Shown: in pieces, positions 27,743 through 36,267 of the stretch
How positions within the stretch are numbered: position 1 is the stretch's first letter
Layout of the letters: each line of letters starts with the position of its first letter
Assembly: GCF_006442545.2 (NCBI RefSeq)
Contig: NZ_CP083952.1
Coordinates: 3,217,501-3,281,500, forward strand
Reading direction: 5' to 3'
DNA: 64,000 nt
Source: Mesorhizobium sp. B2-1-8
GTDB taxonomy: Bacteria > Pseudomonadota > Alphaproteobacteria > Rhizobiales > Rhizobiaceae
Made by a program: the position numbers and the translations under genes
The notes under the pieces: generated by a model
The model's database searches: none
The model's input: the letters and a program-made list of their open reading frames with translations, nothing else
Told to the model about the DNA's origin: nothing

Positions 27743-29085
27743 TCCTGTTTGTAGGTCTCGGCGATGCCGGCCGTGCCCAGCCTTGTCAGGCAAGCGGCGG
27801 CGGCTTCGCCTTGAAATCGTGCGCTGTGGATCATCGCCGCGACGCGGCTGATGCCGCGCGCGGCGTCATAGCCCGGCCTGTAGCCGGCAGGAAGAGCCTT
27901 TGCCGTCGCGTTCACGACAAGTCCGGCTCCGTTTTCGTCGCCGACAATTGTGAGTGCTGCCGGGCCCGGATGTGCGCAGCCTTTTGCGCAGCCGGAAATG
28001 TGCAGGGTGAAGTCGAGGGTGTCGGCGTTTTCGGCGGCGATCGCCTCGGCGATGTCACGGGTCGCGATCCGGCCGGACGCGCAGGCCGGCGCGCCGGGGC
28101 AAGCCGCGATGCGCGTGCGGGGGTCGGTGGCGGAGGTGACGAAGCCGAGGGTCGTGGCGGTTTGCTGTAGAGGCTGACTGGTGTCCGCCGGCTGACCTAG
28201 GAACAGCAGGGCGCGGCCGGGGGCGAGGCGGATTTCGGTGGTGTCGAAGGCGAGGGCGCTTTGCGCGAGGCCGATGATTTTGTCCGCCGGCATGCTGCCG
28301 TAGGGGAGGCCGATGCCGAGGGCGTGGCCGTTGTTCAGGTTGAAGAGGCCGATCGCCAGGCGACTATGCTCTACGGCGCCCCCCTCTGTCCTGCCGGACA
28401 GGACAGAGGGGGGCGCCGTAGAGTGCCAGCTTGCAAGAGACGCCAATTGCCGCCCCGACAAATCCCGTGTGTGCGCCTCGCGGCCTTTCTCGGCAACCAT
28501 CCGCAGCGCCGCGACGGCAATGTCGCGCGCCGCATCTTCATCCGCGACAGTGAGCGACCTCGCGGTCTGCCCATCACCCGCGACGGACACAAGCCAACGG
28601 CTGGCTATATCGGACCGCACCACTTTCAACCTGACATCGGCCGCCACGCCGTCCAGCGTCAGTTGCCCGCCGCCGTCGACGATCACCGCAACCTTCGGCC
28701 CCAACCTTGTTGCTAGCCCGGCTTCTTCAACGGCCATCCGAATGCGCCCAGCCATTAGCCTCGGATCGGCGATCTCCTGCGGGTCAATGCCGGCCAGCGG
28801 GCCGGTCTCGATCGGCACCCCGGTGCGCACCGCGATTCCCAATGCATCCACCTCCGCCGCCAGCAAGGCAGCGCTTTCCGCCGTCAGGCCGCGTATCTGC
28901 AGGCTGCCGCGCGCCGTCACCTCCATGATGCCGTTACCGTGCCGCAGGGCGGATTCGGCCAGCTCGATCAAGAGCTTCGGCGATAAGCCTTCAGTGACCG
29001 GATTAAGCCGCACCAGCAGGCCGTCGCCTGTCTGCATCGGCGCCGACAAGGCAGGGCAGGCGCCACGGCGCGAGAAGGCGTTCAT
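27739..29085 (-). CDS. cobG: Precorrin-3B synthase, with an in-frame palindromic insert
   Basis: Oxygen-dependent monooxygenase of the aerobic pathway that makes precorrin-3B; its presence marks the aerobic route. 448 residues with two ferredoxin-sulfite-reductase-like halves and the siroheme/4Fe-4S cysteines in ACPGAPACASG and ISGCAKGCAH. Residues about 221-239 (TAPPSVLSGRTEGGAV) are encoded by a 55-base perfect palindrome (28369-28423) and look foreign to the family; they fall between the two halves and leave the frame open. ATG 29085 overlaps the cobN stop. Confidence 0.93.
   Translation of the reverse strand: MNAFSRRGACPALSAPMQTGDGLLVRLNPVTEGLSPKLLIELAESALRHGNGIMEVTARGSLQIRGLTAESAALLAAEVDALGIAVRTGVPIETGPLAGIDPQEIADPRLMAGRIRMAVEEAGLATRLGPKVAVIVDGGGQLTLDGVAADVRLKVVRSDIASRWLVSVAGDGQTARSLTVADEDAARDIAVAALRMVAEKGREAHTRDLSGRQLASLASWHSTAPPSVLSGRTEGGAVEHSRLAIGLFNLNNGHALGIGLPYGSMPADKIIGLAQSALAFDTTEIRLAPGRALLFLGQPADTSQPLQQTATTLGFVTSATDPRTRIAACPGAPACASGRIATRDIAEAIAAENADTLDFTLHISGCAKGCAHPGPAALTIVGDENGAGLVVNATAKALPAGYRPGYDAARGISRVAAMIHSARFQGEAAAACLTRLGTAGIAETYKQE
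28369..28423. repeat. 55-base perfect palindrome inside cobG
   Basis: Bases 28369-28393 are the exact reverse complement of 28399-28423, with a 5-base centre CCGGA. The sequence GGCGCCCCCCTCTGTCCTG is shared with the ends of the element inside cobN. Confidence 0.9.
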
Positions 29086-32000
29086 GCCGCGACCCCGAGC
29101 GCGTTGGCCTCGACAATCAGTGCGGCGAGATCGTCGTCGATGGAATTGCGCAAGGGATGCCAGAGACCACGCCGGCGCGCCGATAGGAAACGCTCGGCGA
29201 TGACTTTGGCGGCGGCGGGATTTTCGCGCAGGATGAAGGCGCGGACTTCCGCATCGCCGAGATAGGCATCATGCACCGCCTCGATCAGCGCGCCTGAAAT
29301 GGCATGGGTGGTCTCGGCGAAGCCGACCAGCCGATCGACCGTCTCGGCGAATTCGGAGGCGCCGCGCGGACCGTGGCGCATCTGCCCTGATATGAAGCGG
29401 GCGTTGACGGCACGGGCGCGCACCACGCGCGACACCGCCTCGCCAACCGATCGCGATTTCGGCTTTTGCGGATCCGTGGTGTCGAGCACGATGACGTCGG
29501 CGTTCCTGCCGAGTGTGGCCAAGGCGGCCGAAAAGCCGCCGATGAAGGCGACGTCGGCCGAGCCTTCGAGAATGTCGCGGCCAGGGTCGTCGCCAGTGTG
29601 GACGAGAAGATCGGCCTCGGCGATGCGGCCTTCAAACGCTCCGGGTGCCGAGACGCCTTCGCCGCCGGCACCGCCGTAGGCATGCGAAGTGGCGTCGAGA
29701 TAGGCGCGGCCGATCTCTTCGCGCGCCGCCCAGTCGCCGCTGGACAAAATCTCCTCGACGCCGGCGCCGTAAGTGCCGGGCGAGGTGCCGAAGATGCGCG
29801 GGCTGACCTTGCCGTCGGCGCGGGTCCTGGCGGCGAGCGGATTTTCCGAATCGTCCTCGTCGCGCGCGGCAACGGCTTTGGCTGCGGCGTCGATCAGTGC
29901 GATCTGGGTCGGGAACATGTCGCGGAACAGGCCTGATATGCGCCAGGTGACGTCGACGCGCGGGCGGCCGAGCGTAGCCGGCGGCAGCACCTCGATGCCG
30001 GTGATGCGGCCGGTGGCAGCATCCCATTGCGGCCGGCAGCCCATCAGCGCCAGGCCTTGCGCAATCTCCTCGCCGCCGGTACGCAGCGAGGCCGAGCCCC
30101 AGAGATCGATGACCAAGGAGCGGGGCCAGTCGCCATGCGATTGCATGTAGCCGCGCACCACTTCCTCGGCAGCCACCTTGCCGAGATCATAGGCGGTCGG
30201 CGTCGGCATGGTGCGCGGGTCCGAGGTGAACAGGTTACGGCCTGTCGGCAGCACGTCGGAGCGGCCGCGCGCGGGCGCGCCGGCCGGGCCAGCCTTGACG
30301 TGGCGGCCATCGAGCGCGGCGAGCAGCCCGGCCTTCTCGGCTTCCGCGCTTTGCCGGCGCATGGGGTCCGGCTCGTCGCCTGGGACGCGGCCGTAGACAT
30401 GCAGCCCATCCTTGATGGCGAAATCCTTGAGGTCGCAGAGCCAGGCGTCGATGCGGCGCAGCGCTTCATCGGGCGCGTCGGTCGCGGCGACGCCGGCTTC
30501 GGAGGCGAGACCGGTCTTTTGCGCGGTTTCGACAATCAACCTGGCGAGACGGTCGCGGCGGCGGCGGTCGAGGCCGTCGGCCTGGGCATATTCGTCGACC
30601 AGCCGCTCGAGCTTGTGCTGGCCCTCGTCCAGTCCGGCGCCTGTCAGCGGCGGCGGCAGATGACCAAGCGTGACCGCGGCAATGCGTCGTTTGGCCTGCG
30701 CCGCTTCGCCGGGGTTGGAGACGATGAAGGGATAGATGACGGGCAGGCAGCCGGTCACGATCTCGGGAAAACAGGCTTGCGAGAGCGCCACCGTCTTGCC
30801 GGGCAGCCATTCCAGCGTGCCGTGGGCGCCGACATGGATCAAGGCATGGACGCCGAGCGATCTGCGCAGCCATAGGCCGAAGGCGATCAAAGCGTGGCGC
30901 GGAGGCAGCGTCGGATCGTGGTAGTCGGCGCGGCGGTCGGCGGAACGGCCGCGGTCGGGAGCGAGGGCCACGGTGATGTTGCCGAAATGCGCGGCGCGGA
31001 AGGGGAAGCTTGCGGCGGCTGGCGCTTGAGCGCCCCCCTCTGTCCTGCCGGACATCTCCCCCACGAGGGGGGAGATTGGCAGCTTCACCGCTGGCGCCCG
31101 TTCTGTAGCCTTGGAAATTGGCGAAAGCGGAGGTGCGGGCAAAATCTCCCCCCATGTGGGGGAGATGTCCGGCAGGACAGAGGGGGGCGCCTCGCGAAAG
31201 TCTGTCCCATCTTCCGCTCTGCCCCAGGCAGCCTCTACCGCAGCCATTGCCGCTGTCGGTAACTCCGTCGAAAAGGAGTGATAGTCGTCCAGCCTCAGCC
31301 CATTGTCACCGCGTTTCAGCAAATCCAGCAATTCACGCGGTGTTTGTGGAATCCCCTCAACGGCGTAGCCCTGTTCCCTCAAGTCGTGCAGCATGGCGAT
31401 CACGCTGGACGGCACATCCAGCCCGACCGCATAGCCGGTGCGGCCGGGGGCGCTGGGATAATCGGGAATGAGGATCGCCAGCTTGCGTTCGGCGCGCGGG
31501 GTCTCTTGCAAACGGATGAAGGCCGCTACGCGCTTAGCCACTTGCTCCACACGATCCGCTTGCGGCTGGTTGGCCAACGCACGGTGGCCCAGCGCCGGGT
31601 CGACATCACTCTCGCCCTTGAAGGAAATGGCGCCGGCAAGGATGCGGCCATCGAGTTCGGGCAGCACGACATGCATGGCAAGGTCGGCGGGTGCCAGCCC
31701 GCGCTGGTTGTTTTCCCAGACGTCGCGGCGTGTGGTGGCGACGATGACCTGGAAGACAGGCACGCCGGCGCGGTCGAACAGGGTTTCCACGCCGGGCTCG
31801 GCGCCGGACGCGAAAGCGGTCGCGGCGATGATGGCGGCCGGTCTCAGCGATGCGATGGCACTTTCGGCGAACGCCAGGGAAACCGGATCCTTGAGACTGG
31901 AAACGAAGATCGGGACCGGTGCCAGTCCCTGGGAGCGCAACGCCTCGGCCAGCGCATCGATCGGGGCGACATCGGCCGCGAGCAGCATCGATCGATAGAA

Positions 32001-32609
32001 GAGAATAGGGACAATGGGAGCGCCGACATTTGAAAGGTCCGGCTTCTCCACGACCCCCAATCCAGACTGATAGTAGCCGGCCTTCGGCACGCTGACCGGA
32101 CTGGCGACTGATGTATCCTGTCCGGCCAAGCCCGCCAGCCTGTGCACCAGCGCGTTCATATTGGCCGGGCCGCCCTCGCGGAAATAGCCGAGCAGGCCGT
32201 CGAGTTCGGCGCGGGGCAGCGTCGAGGCTTCGATCAGCCTGAGATCCTCGTCATGGCTTTCACCGGGAAGCAGCGCCAGTCTTATGCCGCGTTCGCGGGC
32301 AATTGCCGCCAGTTGGTCGCAGCCATAGCGCCACCAGTCGTAACCGCCGAGGATACGCACCAGGACGACCTTGGCGTGGCGGGCGACGCTGTCGACCCAG
32401 AGGTCGACCGACATGGGATGGCGCAGGTCGCGCAGTGCCGCCAGCCGCATCGAGGGCAGGCGATCGGCGTCGGCCTTCCATGCCGCCGCCAGCCCGGCGA
32501 GGTCGCTGTCGGTGAAGGATAGAGCCACGATATCCGCCGGCGTCTGCCTGAGATCGACAGGCTCGGCGAGATCGTCGAGCGAGGCGGAGGTCGTGGTGAG
32601 GATGTGCAT
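29082..32609 (-). CDS. cobN: Cobaltochelatase large subunit, with an in-frame repeat insert
   Basis: Large subunit of the ATP-dependent CobNST cobaltochelatase, which inserts cobalt into hydrogenobyrinic acid a,c-diamide. 1175 residues, close to the alphaproteobacterial norm even though residues about 473-527 come from a 161-base inverted-repeat element. Recognisable family pieces are LGGYDWWRYGCDQL, FGNITVALAPDRGR just after the insert, HALIHVGAHGTLEWLPGKTV, ITGCLPVIYPFI-like VTGCLPVIYPFIV and MRHGPRGASEFAETVDRL. CobS and CobT chelatase genes are not in the window. It overlaps cobG by four bases; cobW lies 18 bases upstream. Confidence 0.95.
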   Translation of the reverse strand: MHILTTTSASLDDLAEPVDLRQTPADIVALSFTDSDLAGLAAAWKADADRLPSMRLAALRDLRHPMSVDLWVDSVARHAKVVLVRILGGYDWWRYGCDQLAAIARERGIRLALLPGESHDEDLRLIEASTLPRAELDGLLGYFREGGPANMNALVHRLAGLAGQDTSVASPVSVPKAGYYQSGLGVVEKPDLSNVGAPIVPILFYRSMLLAADVAPIDALAEALRSQGLAPVPIFVSSLKDPVSLAFAESAIASLRPAAIIAATAFASGAEPGVETLFDRAGVPVFQVIVATTRRDVWENNQRGLAPADLAMHVVLPELDGRILAGAISFKGESDVDPALGHRALANQPQADRVEQVAKRVAAFIRLQETPRAERKLAILIPDYPSAPGRTGYAVGLDVPSSVIAMLHDLREQGYAVEGIPQTPRELLDLLKRGDNGLRLDDYHSFSTELPTAAMAAVEAAWGRAEDGTDFREAPPSVLPDISPTWGEILPAPPLSPISKATERAPAVKLPISPLVGEMSGRTEGGAQAPAAASFPFRAAHFGNITVALAPDRGRSADRRADYHDPTLPPRHALIAFGLWLRRSLGVHALIHVGAHGTLEWLPGKTVALSQACFPEIVTGCLPVIYPFIVSNPGEAAQAKRRIAAVTLGHLPPPLTGAGLDEGQHKLERLVDEYAQADGLDRRRRDRLARLIVETAQKTGLASEAGVAATDAPDEALRRIDAWLCDLKDFAIKDGLHVYGRVPGDEPDPMRRQSAEAEKAGLLAALDGRHVKAGPAGAPARGRSDVLPTGRNLFTSDPRTMPTPTAYDLGKVAAEEVVRGYMQSHGDWPRSLVIDLWGSASLRTGGEEIAQGLALMGCRPQWDAATGRITGIEVLPPATLGRPRVDVTWRISGLFRDMFPTQIALIDAAAKAVAARDEDDSENPLAARTRADGKVSPRIFGTSPGTYGAGVEEILSSGDWAAREEIGRAYLDATSHAYGGAGGEGVSAPGAFEGRIAEADLLVHTGDDPGRDILEGSADVAFIGGFSAALATLGRNADVIVLDTTDPQKPKSRSVGEAVSRVVRARAVNARFISGQMRHGPRGASEFAETVDRLVGFAETTHAISGALIEAVHDAYLGDAEVRAFILRENPAAAKVIAERFLSARRRGLWHPLRNSIDDDLAALIVEANALGVAA
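31030..31190. repeat. 161-base inverted-repeat element inside cobN
   Basis: Terminal 35-base inverted repeats are perfect: 31030-31064 and 31156-31190. Each end carries an inner hairpin of CTCCCCC/GGGGGAG type (31053-31075 and 31143-31167). The outer sequence matches the cobG palindrome. No gene is inside. It reads through in the cobN frame without a stop. Confidence 0.9.
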
Positions 32610-32627
32610 CGCGCCCGTGCCCGAAAA

Positions 32628-33665
32628 TCAGCCGGCGAGTATGCGTTCGATCGCCGGCCGGTTCAGCCCCTTGAGGCCGATGACGACCAGGCGCGAACGA
32701 CGGTCGTCCCCGGCGGTCCAGGCGCGGTCATAGTAGTGATTGACGCGCGGGCCGACGGCCTGCAGCAGGAGCCGCATCGGCTTGCCGCCGACCTCGACGA
32801 AGCCTTTCACCCGCAACACGTTCTCCTGTTCGGCGGCCGCGGCGACGCGCTTTGCCAGCTCGTCGGGATTGGCGATCGAGGGAATGTCGACGATGAACGT
32901 GTCGAAGTCGTCATGCTCGTGGTCGAATGCGCCGTCGTGATGGGATTTGCGGTTCTCGATATCGTCCTCGACGGCGAGCCCGAGGCCGAGCAGCACCGAG
33001 GGATCGACCTTGCCATGAGACGTCGGCACGATCTTCACGGCGCGGGCGGCGTGTTTGCCGATGATGCTGTTAGCGCGGGCCGAGCCGTCGGCGTCCATCA
33101 GGTCGCTCTTCGACAGGATGATCAGATCGGCGCAGGCGATCTGGTCCTCGAACACTTCCTCGACCGGATCATCATGGTCGAGGCTTTCATCCCCGGCGCG
33201 CTGCGCCCGCAGGGCTTCCATGTCGTTGGCAACCCGGCCTTCGGCAAGTGCGGGACCGTCGACCACGGCGATGACGCCATCGACGGTCACGCGGCTCTTC
33301 ACCGACGGCCACTGGAAAGCCTGGACCAGCGGCTTGGGCAGAGCGAGGCCCGAGGTTTCGATCAGGATATGGTCGACCTTCGGCGTCAGGGACAGGATCT
33401 GGTCGAGCGCCGGCACGAAATCGTCGGCGACGGTGCAGCAGATGCAGCCATTGGCCAGTTCGACGATGTTTTCCTCGGGGCAGGTGTCGATGCCGCAGCC
33501 CTTGAGGATTTCGCCGTCGATGCCGATGTCGCCGAACTCGTTGACGATGATGGCAATCCGTTTGCCGCCGGCGTTTTCCAGGAGATGGCGGACAAGGGTC
33601 GTCTTGCCGGCGCCGAGGAAGCCGGTGACGACGGTGCAGGGAACGCGGGAAACGGATGCGGTCAT
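32628..33665 (-). CDS. cobW: CobW GTPase (metallochaperone, COG0523)
   Basis: G3E-family P-loop GTPase of 345 residues thought to deliver cobalt for the CobNST chelatase. Walker A is GFLGAGKTTLVRHLLE, the metal-binding CxCC motif is GCICCTVADDF, and NKxD-type specificity appears as LSKSDLMD. A His/Asp-rich stretch near residues 230-255 (KSHHDGAFDHEHDDFD) could bind metal. It sits between the DUF1636 gene and cobN in the riboswitch-controlled transcript. Confidence 0.96.
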   Translation of the reverse strand: MTASVSRVPCTVVTGFLGAGKTTLVRHLLENAGGKRIAIIVNEFGDIGIDGEILKGCGIDTCPEENIVELANGCICCTVADDFVPALDQILSLTPKVDHILIETSGLALPKPLVQAFQWPSVKSRVTVDGVIAVVDGPALAEGRVANDMEALRAQRAGDESLDHDDPVEEVFEDQIACADLIILSKSDLMDADGSARANSIIGKHAARAVKIVPTSHGKVDPSVLLGLGLAVEDDIENRKSHHDGAFDHEHDDFDTFIVDIPSIANPDELAKRVAAAAEQENVLRVKGFVEVGGKPMRLLLQAVGPRVNHYYDRAWTAGDDRRSRLVVIGLKGLNRPAIERILAG

Positions 33666-33666
33666 A

Positions 33667-34143
33667 TCAGTCTTTCAGCATGTCGAGGGGAGGGATGCGG
33701 GCAACGAGGCCGCGTTTGAGGCTATCGGGCCTGCCCCGCCAGGGAATGAGGCCGTCGCTGGAGGTGGCGAAGAGTTTCGCGCCGGTGACGAGATCGGCAC
33801 CGCTGGTCGGGGTCAGATCGCCAAACACATAGCTCCAGCATCCGTCGCGCAGGATTGCGGCGCTCAGCCGGCGCTTGCAATTGCCGAGGCATTCGACGGT
33901 GCGGATGCGGATGTTGTCGCCCGAGGCGGCTTGGCGCGTATCTTCAGCCAAAAGTTCGCCGGCCCGGGGATGAGCATCGGAGCCGGTCTCGTCGCGACAG
34001 GAGGCGCAGACGATGACAGTGATGCCGGCCAGGGAATCATCCCCGCCGGACGAAATGTCCGTTGTTTCAGCCGAAAAACTGCTGTCGCGATCCAAATCAG
34101 GCTCCTTGCCCGGAAAACCCGCCGGGCGATCGGATTCTTGCAT
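33667..34143 (-). CDS. DUF1636-family protein, first gene under the cobalamin riboswitch
   Basis: 158 residues. The core ITVIVCASCRDETG and, about 60 residues on, RTVECLGNCKRRLSAAIL place four cysteines in a thioredoxin-like [2Fe-2S] ferredoxin arrangement typical of DUF1636; the first 48 residues are low-complexity. Genes of this family habitually lie beside cobW in alphaproteobacteria, but the function is unknown. ATG 34143 lies two bases after the closing helix of the riboswitch, and a longer frame would run through the aptamer itself, so this start is preferred. The stop is one base from the cobW stop-to-start junction. Confidence 0.85.
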   Translation of the reverse strand: MQESDRPAGFPGKEPDLDRDSSFSAETTDISSGGDDSLAGITVIVCASCRDETGSDAHPRAGELLAEDTRQAASGDNIRIRTVECLGNCKRRLSAAILRDGCWSYVFGDLTPTSGADLVTGAKLFATSSDGLIPWRGRPDSLKRGLVARIPPLDMLKD

Positions 34144-34144
34144 T

Positions 34145-34328
34145 CCAGACGGCAGGTCTCCTGGCTCGCGGGTCATCGCCTTGGGTAGCCGCCTTCCCGG
34201 GACAATCCCAGTGGCTTTCGGCCTTGGCTCTTCGCTCACAGTTGCGGGGACAGCCGCGGATTTGGGATTTTCAATCCCGCACCGCATTCCCTCTTGGCCC
34301 CTCCCTTTGCCGAGAGGAGACCGTCTGG
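34145..34328 (-). promoter_or_regulatory. Cobalamin riboswitch
   Basis: On the minus strand the conserved B12 box AGCCAGGAGACCTGCC is at 34151-34166. Upstream are AAGAGGGAATGCGGTG, CCGCGGCTGTCCCCGCAACT and GCCACTGGG, the signature blocks of the aptamer. The closing helix P1 pairs CCAGACGG (34321-34328) with CCGTCTGG (34145-34152). The ATG of the next gene begins two bases beyond P1, so its only purine-rich ribosome site (CTGGA) is inside P1. Ligand binding would then block translation of the DUF1636-cobW-cobN block. Confidence 0.95.
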
Positions 34329-34333
34329 ATTGG

Positions 34334-34362
34334 ATTTAGGCTCTTGCGGGCAGCGGTGTCAA
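34334..34362 (-). promoter_or_regulatory. Promoter of the riboswitch-led cob operon
   Basis: Consensus TTGACA (34357-34362), 17-base spacer, CTAAAT (34334-34339). The predicted start point, near 34327, coincides with the first base of riboswitch helix P1. Confidence 0.8.
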
Positions 34363-34369
34363 CGCGAGC

Positions 34370-35569
34370 TTACGACACCGCGATGTCGGACAGCGCCGGG
34401 CCTAGATCGCCGGCGGGCGTCACTTCGATGCGTTCGAGGCCAAGCCAGCCCTGCATCTGCTTCAATTCCTCGGAGAGCTGAGCGGTGGTTTCGGGCGGTG
34501 CGCCGGGCTCGGCGTAAGCGGCATGGACACGCAGGACACTTGCCGGCCGGTCAGCTTTGAGGTCGACGCGCGCCACGATCCTGTCGCCGAGCAGGAAGGG
34601 CAGGACGTAGTAGCCATATTGGCGCTTGTCGGCGGGAGTGTAGATCTCGATGCGGTAGCGGAAATCGAACAGCCGCTCGCTGCGCGAGCGCTCGAAGACG
34701 ACCGGATCGAACGGCGCCAGCAGGGCGCGGGCGTCGATCTTGCGTGGCAAGCGCGCGTCCCTATGAAGGTATGCCGGCTTGTCCCAGCCCTCGACCCGCA
34801 CCGGTAGCAACTCGCCGGTCTCGACCAGTTCCTCCAGGCGGCCTTTCATGTCGGCGGGGGAGAGTCGAAAATAATCGCGCAGGTCGCCTGATGTCGCCAC
34901 GCCATGGGCGCGGGCGGAGATGCGCAGCAATTCGCGATGCGCATCCTCGGCGGCTGGTACTGGCAGGTCGAGGATCGCCTGCGGCAGCACGCGCTCCGGC
35001 AAGTCGTAGAAGCGCTCGAAGCCGCGCCGGTGCGCCGTGGTGATGCGCCCGGCCCAGAACAGCCATTCGAAGGCGTGCTTGGCGTGGCTCCAGCCCCACC
35101 AGCCGCCGGAGCCTTTCTGGCCTTCCAGCGCGGAAGCGGCGATCGGCCCGCGTTCCACGACTTCGCGGTAGATCTCTTCTATATAGGCGGCGTGCTCACG
35201 GCCCCATTTGGCCAGCCCCAGATACATTTCATCGCCTTGCTCGGCGCGCCGCATGCGCCAGCGCATCAGCGGGTAGGTCTCGACCGGCAGGAATGAGGCC
35301 TCATGCGCCCAGTATTCGAACACAGTGCGCTTGCGGGTCACGGCGGCGTTGTCGAGCAAAGCGACGGGATAGGGGCCAAGACGCGAATAGAGGGGCATGT
35401 AATGGGCGCGAACCACCGCACTGACGGAATCGATCTGCAGCAGGCCGGTGCGAGACAGAACGCGGGCGAAGTGGCGGCGGTCGGGCGTGCCGGCGGGGCG
35501 GGGATCGAGAAATCCCTGAGCGGCGAGCGCGATGCGCCGGGCGGCGGCAAGCGAGATCTTTTCCTTCAT
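34370..35569 (-). CDS. YcaQ/AlkZ-like winged-helix DNA glycosylase
   Basis: 399-residue protein of the YcaQ (HTH_42) family, monofunctional glycosylases that release bulky adducts and unhook interstrand crosslinks. RTGLLQIDSVSAVVRAHY carries the QID catalytic motif known from YcaQ; further family pieces are FEYWAHEASFLPVE, LRDYFRLSPADMKGRLEELV and LLAPFDPVVFERSRSERLFDFRYRIEIY split over the DNA-facing region. Single gene, divergent from nuoA; its 3' end overlaps the promoter of the cob operon. Confidence 0.88.
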   Translation of the reverse strand: MKEKISLAAARRIALAAQGFLDPRPAGTPDRRHFARVLSRTGLLQIDSVSAVVRAHYMPLYSRLGPYPVALLDNAAVTRKRTVFEYWAHEASFLPVETYPLMRWRMRRAEQGDEMYLGLAKWGREHAAYIEEIYREVVERGPIAASALEGQKGSGGWWGWSHAKHAFEWLFWAGRITTAHRRGFERFYDLPERVLPQAILDLPVPAAEDAHRELLRISARAHGVATSGDLRDYFRLSPADMKGRLEELVETGELLPVRVEGWDKPAYLHRDARLPRKIDARALLAPFDPVVFERSRSERLFDFRYRIEIYTPADKRQYGYYVLPFLLGDRIVARVDLKADRPASVLRVHAAYAEPGAPPETTAQLSEELKQMQGWLGLERIEVTPAGDLGPALSDIAVS

Positions 35570-35901
35570 GCGGATGCGTCTCTGGTGGACCTGTCTGGCG
35601 TTGCGGGGGGTGATTCCTGTCCATGCTAGCAGGGTTTTGGCGGCAACCTTGTCAGGAGAGAAAAGTGGAGTAAAAGACGAAGGAAATCAAACAGGAGCAT
35701 ATGGGACCAGTTTCTCCCGGATTGCCGTCCAGCTCGGTGTTTTGAACAAGGTTTGACTTGCTTCGCTGGAAGTGCTGCGCTAACCCTCGCCGCGTTGCAG
35801 CATAGGCTCCTTAAAACGGTTCAGCGGTTAATCTGTCACGCTTCCGCAATAAGGTCCGGTGCTGTAATCAACGTGGATTGGCGCCAACGGAAAGCCGCTG
35901 C
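35570..35901. other. 332-base intergenic region upstream of nuoA
   Basis: Divergent control region between the glycosylase gene and the complex I operon. A TTGACT box is at 35753-35758 but no good -10 follows at normal spacing. A 14-codon ATG frame at 35701-35745 has AGGAG before it. No RNA gene or strong hairpin seen. Confidence 0.5.
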
Positions 35902-36267
35902 ATGAACGCACTCCTCAGTTCGTACCTGCCCATCGTCCTGTTTATCGGCGTGGCGCTGGTGGTCGGTCTGGCGCTGCTCGCGGCGCCGTTCCTGGTAGCC
36001 TACCGCAACCCGGATCCCGAGAAGCTGTCCGCCTATGAATGCGGATTCAACTCGTTCGACGACGCCCGCATGAAGTTCGACATCCGTTTCTACCTGGTGT
36101 CGATCCTGTTCATCATCTTCGATCTCGAAGTGGCCTTCCTGTTTCCCTGGGCGGTGTCTTTCTCGAAGATCGGCATGCTCGGTTTCTGGTCGATGATGGT
36201 GTTTTTGGCGGTGCTGACAATCGGCTTTGCCTATGAATGGAAAAAAGGAGCGCTGGAATGGGATTGA
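35902..36267 (+). CDS. nuoA: NADH-quinone oxidoreductase subunit A
   Basis: Small membrane subunit of respiratory complex I at the joint between the membrane and peripheral arms. 121 residues, three helices; the conserved loop [31 protein letters not shown] (conserved Cys-Gly-Phe) is present. First gene of a fourteen-subunit nuo operon. Its stop lies inside the start of nuoB (overlap of ten bases). Confidence 0.97.
   Translation: MNALLSSYLPIVLFIGVALVVGLALLAAPFLVAYRNPDPEKLSAYECGFNSFDDARMKFDIRFYLVSILFIIFDLEVAFLFPWAVSFSKIGMLGFWSMMVFLAVLTIGFAYEWKKGALEWD

Noticed and set aside
31030..31190. Insertion sequence disrupting cobN
   Set aside because: There is no transposase and the reading frame remains open through the element; it is a small palindromic repeat, not an IS.
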